Assembly (NCBI GenBank): GCA_030674185.1
Contig: CM060312.1
Location: 2,977,893-3,041,892 of the forward strand
Length of the DNA stretch: 64,000 nucleotides
Source: Monoplex corrugatus
Taxonomy: Eukaryota > Mollusca > Gastropoda > Littorinimorpha > Ranellidae
Reading direction: 5' to 3'
Below, in pieces: positions 58,793 to 64,000 of the stretch. The position numbers and the translations under genes are program-made. Below the pieces are notes generated by a model that did no database searches, had not been told where the DNA came from, and saw only the letters and a list, made by a program, of their open reading frames with translations. Numbering within the stretch: the stretch's first letter is position 1; each line of letters opens with the position of its first letter.

Positions 58793-59373
58793 TCTTCAGA
58801 GGTTCTGTGTGTGGCAGTTGACAGTTTGTTAAGATTTGTGTGGCAGTTGACAGTTTAAGATTTGTGTGGCAGTTGACAGTTTGTTAAGATTTGTGTGGCA
58901 GTTGACAGTTTGTTAAGATTTGTATGGCAGTTGACAGTTTAAGATTTGTGTGGCAGTTGACAGTTTGTTAAGATTTGTATGGCAGTTGACAGTTTAAGAT
59001 TTGTGTGGCAGTTGACAGTTTGTTAAGATTTGTATGGCAGTTGACAGTTTAAGATTTGTGTGGCAGTTGACAGTTTGTTAAGATTTGTGTAGCAGTTGAT
59101 AGTTTGTTAAGATGTGCGTAGCAGTTGACAGTTTGTTAAGATTTGTGTAGCAGTTGACAGTTTGTTAAGATTTGTGTGGCAGTTGACAGTTTGTTAAGAT
59201 CTGTGTGGCAGTTGACAGTTTGTTAAGATCTGTGTGGCAGTTGACAGTTTGTTAAGATTTGTGTGGCAGTTGACAGTTTGTTAAGATTTGTGTGGCAGTT
59301 GACAGTTTGTTAAGATCTGTGTGGCAGTTGATAGTTTGTTAAGGTTTGTGTGGCAGTTGACAGTTTGTTAAGA
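58793..59373. repeat. 24/29-bp minisatellite, about 21 copies
   Basis: The unit is TGTGTGGCAGTTGACAG joined to TTTGTTAAGATT. A shorter class lacks TTGTT. Short and long units alternate at 58.84-59.07 kb; afterwards only long units occur. Confidence 0.96.
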
Positions 59374-59424
59374 TTACTTTCTGTCATCCCCCAGCATCGT
59401 CAGCTGTGAAATAGGGTGGATATG

Positions 59425-62400
59425 ACACAGTTCTGGTGTTGTATCAACATGACATGTGGGGTATAAAGGACACACACTGGTATTGTATCAACTTGACATG
59501 TGGGGTATAAAGGACACACACTGGTATTGTATCAACTTGCCATGTGGGGTATAAAGGACACACACTGGTGGTATTGTATCAACATGACATGTGGGGTATA
59601 AAGGACACACACTGGTATTGTATCAACATGACATGTGGGGTATAAAGGACACACACTGGTGGTATTGTATCAACATGACATGTGGGGTATAAAGGACACA
59701 CACTGGTGGTATTGTATCAACATGACATATGGAGTATAAAGGACACACACTGGTGGTATTGTATCAACATGACATGTGGGGTATAAAGGGCACACACTGG
59801 TATTGTATCAACATGACATGTGGGGTATAAAGGACACACACTGGTATTGTATCAACATGACATGTGGGATATAAAGGACACACACTGGTATTGTATCAAC
59901 ATGACATGTGGGGTATAAAGGACACACACTGGTATTGTATCAACTTGACATGTGGGGTATAAAGGACACACACTGGTATTGTATCAACATGACATGTGGG
60001 GTATAAAGGACACACACTGGTATTGTATCAACATGACATGTGGGGTATAAAGGACACACACTGGTATTGTATCAACATGACATGTGGGGTATAAAGGACA
60101 CACACTGGTATTGTATCAACATGACATGTGGGGTATAAAGGACACACACTGGTATTGTATCAACTTGACATGTGGGGTATAAAGGACACACACTGGTATT
60201 GTATCAACTTGACATGTGGGGTATAAAGGACACACACTGGTATTGTATCAACTTGACATGTGGGGTATAAAGGACACACACTGGTATTGTATCAACTTGA
60301 CATGTGGGGTATAAAGGACACACACTGGTATTGTATCAACATGACATGTGGGGTATAAAGGACACACACTGGTATTGTATCAACTTGACATGTGGGGTAT
60401 AAAGGACACACACTGGTATTGTATCAACTTGACATGTGGGGTATAAAGGACACACCACTGGTATTGTATCAACTTGACATGTGGATAAAGGACACACACT
60501 GGTATTGTAACATGAACAGGGTATAAAGGACACACATGGTGTTGTATCACATGACATGTGGGTATAAAGGACACACACTGTGTATTGTATCAACTTACAT
60601 GTGGAGTATAAAGGACACACACTGGTATTGTATCAACTTGACATGTGGGGTATAAAGGACACACACTGGTATTGTATCAACTGACATGTGGGGTATAAAG
60701 GACACACACTGGTGGTATTGTATCAACTTGACATGTGGGATAAAGGACACACACGGTATTGTATCAACTTGACATGTGGGGTATAAAGGCACACACTGGG
60801 ATTGTATCAACATGACATGTGGGGTATAAACGGATACAACTACATGTGGGTATATGATCAACTTGACATGTGGTGGTATAAAGACCCATGTTGTATGTAT
60901 CAACTTGACATGGGGTATAAGGACAACACTATGGTATAGCAACTGACATGTGGGTATAAAGAACCACTGGTGGGTGTATCAACTTGATTGGGGTATAAGG
61001 ACACACACTGGTTATGTATCACTGACTGTGGGATAAAGGACACACACTGGTATTGTATCAACTTACATGTGGGGTTAAAGGACACACACTGGTATTGTAT
61101 CAACTGACATGTGGGGTATAAAGGACACACACTGGTATTGTATCAACTTGACATGTGGGTAAAGGACACACACTGTGGTATGTATCAACTGACATGTGGG
61201 TATAAAGGACACACACTGGTATTGTATCAACTGACATGTGGTATAAAGGACACACACTGGTATTGTATCAACTTGACATGTGGGAAAGGACACACTGGTA
61301 GTATGACATGATTGTAAAAGGAAACACTGGTATTGTATCAACTGACATGTGGGTATAAAGACACACACTGGTATTGTATCAACTTGACATGTGGGTATAA
61401 AGGACACACACTGGTATTGTATCAACTGACATGTGGGTATAAAGGACACACACTGGTATTGTATCAACTGACATGTGGGTATAAAGACACACACTGGTGT
61501 TGTATCAACTTGACATGTGGGTATAAAGGACACACACTGGTATTGTACACTTGACATGTGGGTATAAAGGACACACACTGTGTATGTATAACTTGACATG
61601 TGGGTATAAAGGACACACACTGTGTATGTTCAACTTGACATGTGGGGTATAAAGGACACACATGGTGGTATTGTATCAACTGACATGTGGGGTATAAAGG
61701 ACACACACTGTGTTTGTATCAACATGACATTGGGGTTAAAGGACACCACTGGTATGTATCAACATGACATGTGGGGTTAAAGGACCACACTGGATGTATC
61801 ACTGACATGTGGTATAAAGGAACACACTGTATGTATCAACATGACATGTGGGGTATAAAGGACACACCTGGATTGTATCAACTTGACATGTGGGGTATAA
61901 AGGACACACACTGGATTGTATCAACATGACATGTGGGGTATAAAGGACACACACTGGTTGTATCAACTGACATGTGGGGTATAAAGGACACACACGGATG
62001 TACAACATGACATGTGGGGTTAAAGGACACACACTGGTTTATCAACTGACAGTGGGTAAAGACACCACTGGTATTGTATCAACTGACAGTGGTATAAAGC
62101 ACACACTGGTGTTGACACTGAGTGGGGTTAAGACACAACGTTGTATCAACTGACAGGGTAAAAAACAAACTGGTACACGATGGGATGACCACACGAACAT
62201 ATGGAAGGACACACACTGTATGTACTGACATGGTAAACAACTATGTCACTACATGTGGTAAAGGACACACTGGTATGTACACGACTGTGGTATAAGGACA
62301 CAGGTGTATAACTACAGTGGTTAAGACACCAGTATTATAACTAAGTGGTATAAAGACAACGTATACAACTGACTGTGGGTAAGGACACACAGGTATTGTA

Positions 62401-64000
62401 TCAACGATGGTAAAGCCACTGTATGATAATGACATGTGGGAAAGGACACCACTGGATGTATAACTGCATTGGTAAAAGCACACACTGATTATCAACTGAC
62501 ATGGGTATAAGCACCATGGTGTTATCATGACATGGTATAAGACACACATGTATTGTAACATGACTGTGGGGTAAAGGCCACTGTTATGATCACTACATTG
62601 GTATAAGACAACGGTTGACAACTGAATGGTATAAAGGACACACATGGTATGTTCAACTGAATGTGGGGTAAGCACACGGTATGTATCACTGAATGTGGTA
62701 AAAGGACACAGGTATGTACAACTTGATGGTAAGGAACACTGTATTTATAACTGACTGAGTTAAGGCAACACGGTATGTATCAACTCTGTGGTAAACACAC
62801 GGGTACATGACATGTGGTTAAAGGACACACACTGTATTGTATCAATGCATGGTAAAGGACACATGTATGTATCAACTGACATGTGGGTTATATAAAGACA
62901 CACACTGGTATTGTATCAACTTGACATGTGGGGTATAAAGGACACACTGAAATGTACAACTGACATTGGTTGGAACAATTAGTATCAACTGACATGTGGG
63001 GTATAAAGGACACACACTGGTATTGTATCAACTTGACATGTGGAGTATAAAGGACACACACGTGGTATTGTATCAACTTGACATGTGGGTATAAAGGACA
63101 CACACTGGTGGTATTGTATCAACATGACATGTGGGGTATAAAGGACACACACTGGTGGTATGTATCAACTTGACATGTGGGGTATAAAGGACACACACTG
63201 GGTATTGTCAACTTGACATGTGGATAAGGACACACACTGGGTGTATCAACTTACAGGGTATAAAGACACACACTGTGTATTGTATCAACTTGACATGTGG
63301 GTATAAAGGACACACACTGGTAGTATTGTATCAACTTGACATGTGGGTGTATAAAGGACACACACTGGTATTGTATCAACTTGACATGTGGGTATAAAGG
63401 ACACACACTGGTATTGTATCAACTTGACATGTGGAGTATAAAGGACACACACTGGTATTGTATCAACATTGACATGTGGGGTATAAAGGACACACACTGG
63501 TATTGTATCAACTTGACATTGTGGGTATAAAGGACACACACTGTGGTATTGTATCAACTTGACATGTGGGGTATAAAGGACACACACTGGTGGTATTGTA
63601 TCAACTTGACATTGTGGGTATAAAGGACACACACTGGTATTGTATCAACTTGACATGTGGGGTATAAAGGACACACACTGGTGGTATTGTATCAACTTGA
63701 CATGTGGGGTATAAAGGACACACACTGGTATTGTATCAACTTGACATGTGGGGTATAAAGGACACACACTGGTGTATTGTATCAACTTGACATGTGGGGT
63801 TAAAGGACACACACTGGTATTGTATCAACTTGACATGTGGGGTATAAAGGACACACACTGGTATTGTATCAACATGACATGTGGGGTATAAAGGACACAC
63901 ACTGGTATTGTATCAACTTGACATGTGGGGTATAAAGGACACACACTGGTATTGTATCAACTTGACATGTGGGTATAAAGGACACACACTGGTATTGTAT
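59425..64000. repeat. 44-bp minisatellite, about 100 copies, runs off the window
   Basis: The unit contains GTATTGTATCAACTTGACAT and GTGGGGTATAAAGGACACAC. ACATGACATGT (in the AACATGAC variant) is an inverted repeat with a 1-nt centre, and each intact unit has TATAAAG. Copies with an extra GTG occur throughout. From about 60.47 to 63.29 kb small deletions dominate, worst at 62.04-62.88 kb; the copies then return to near perfect to the right edge. Confidence 0.98.

Overview
This window looks like eukaryotic nuclear DNA from an animal, most likely a marine invertebrate. A lophotrochozoan or mollusc would fit, but that is inference: no gene here fixes the species. The supporting signs are a spliced-looking actin-regulator exon, CR1/L2-type and endonuclease/RT-type LINE remains, a CAGGG-ended DNA transposon, and many (TG)n runs and minisatellites. 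There are no bacterial operons, rRNA genes or convincing tRNA genes.

Layout. Roughly 70% of the window is tandem repeat. More than thirty separate arrays, most with unrelated units of 14 to 121 bp, stand nearly end to end. The largest are a 30-bp array (about 12.3 kb, 44.8-57.06 kb), a 44-bp array (4.6 kb, running off the right end), a 14-bp array (3.2 kb, 20.3-23.5 kb), a C-poor TG-rich array (3.1 kb, 35.3-38.5 kb) and a 33/50-bp mosaic (2.8 kb, 28.8-31.6 kb). Many units have lengths or compositions that avoid stop codons, so the window is full of long open frames that are not genes.

Genes. The only convincing host coding sequence is a terminal exon at 9278-9498 (+). It encodes a polyproline stretch, a glycine run and a C-terminal WH2 actin-binding motif, and has a good splice acceptor and branch-point match. 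Its upstream exons are not recognisable here; the 9 kb to its left would be intron or intergenic repeat. Everything else coding-like is transposon: a 5'-truncated, frameshifted CR1/L2-type LINE (39.68-42.79 kb, minus strand) and a LINE C-terminal fragment (58.48-58.78 kb, minus strand).

Mobile and structured DNA. A 545-bp hAT-like MITE lies at 19051-19595. A foldback element with long imperfect inverted arms lies at about 57.06-57.73 kb. A dispersed palindromic family (core GCTGGTGGACAGGGTGAGG, often ending in AAAGGGTTAA) recurs across the window, includes an 83-bp near-perfect hairpin at 10221-10303, and appears to have seeded a 46-bp array. The LINE sits cleanly inside one unit of that array.

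Quality. Parts of the biggest arrays (about 36.0-38.46, 47.4-52.72 and 60.47-63.29 kb) are full of small deletions while their flanks are nearly perfect. This looks more like poor long-read consensus than biology. Array lengths should be treated as provisional.
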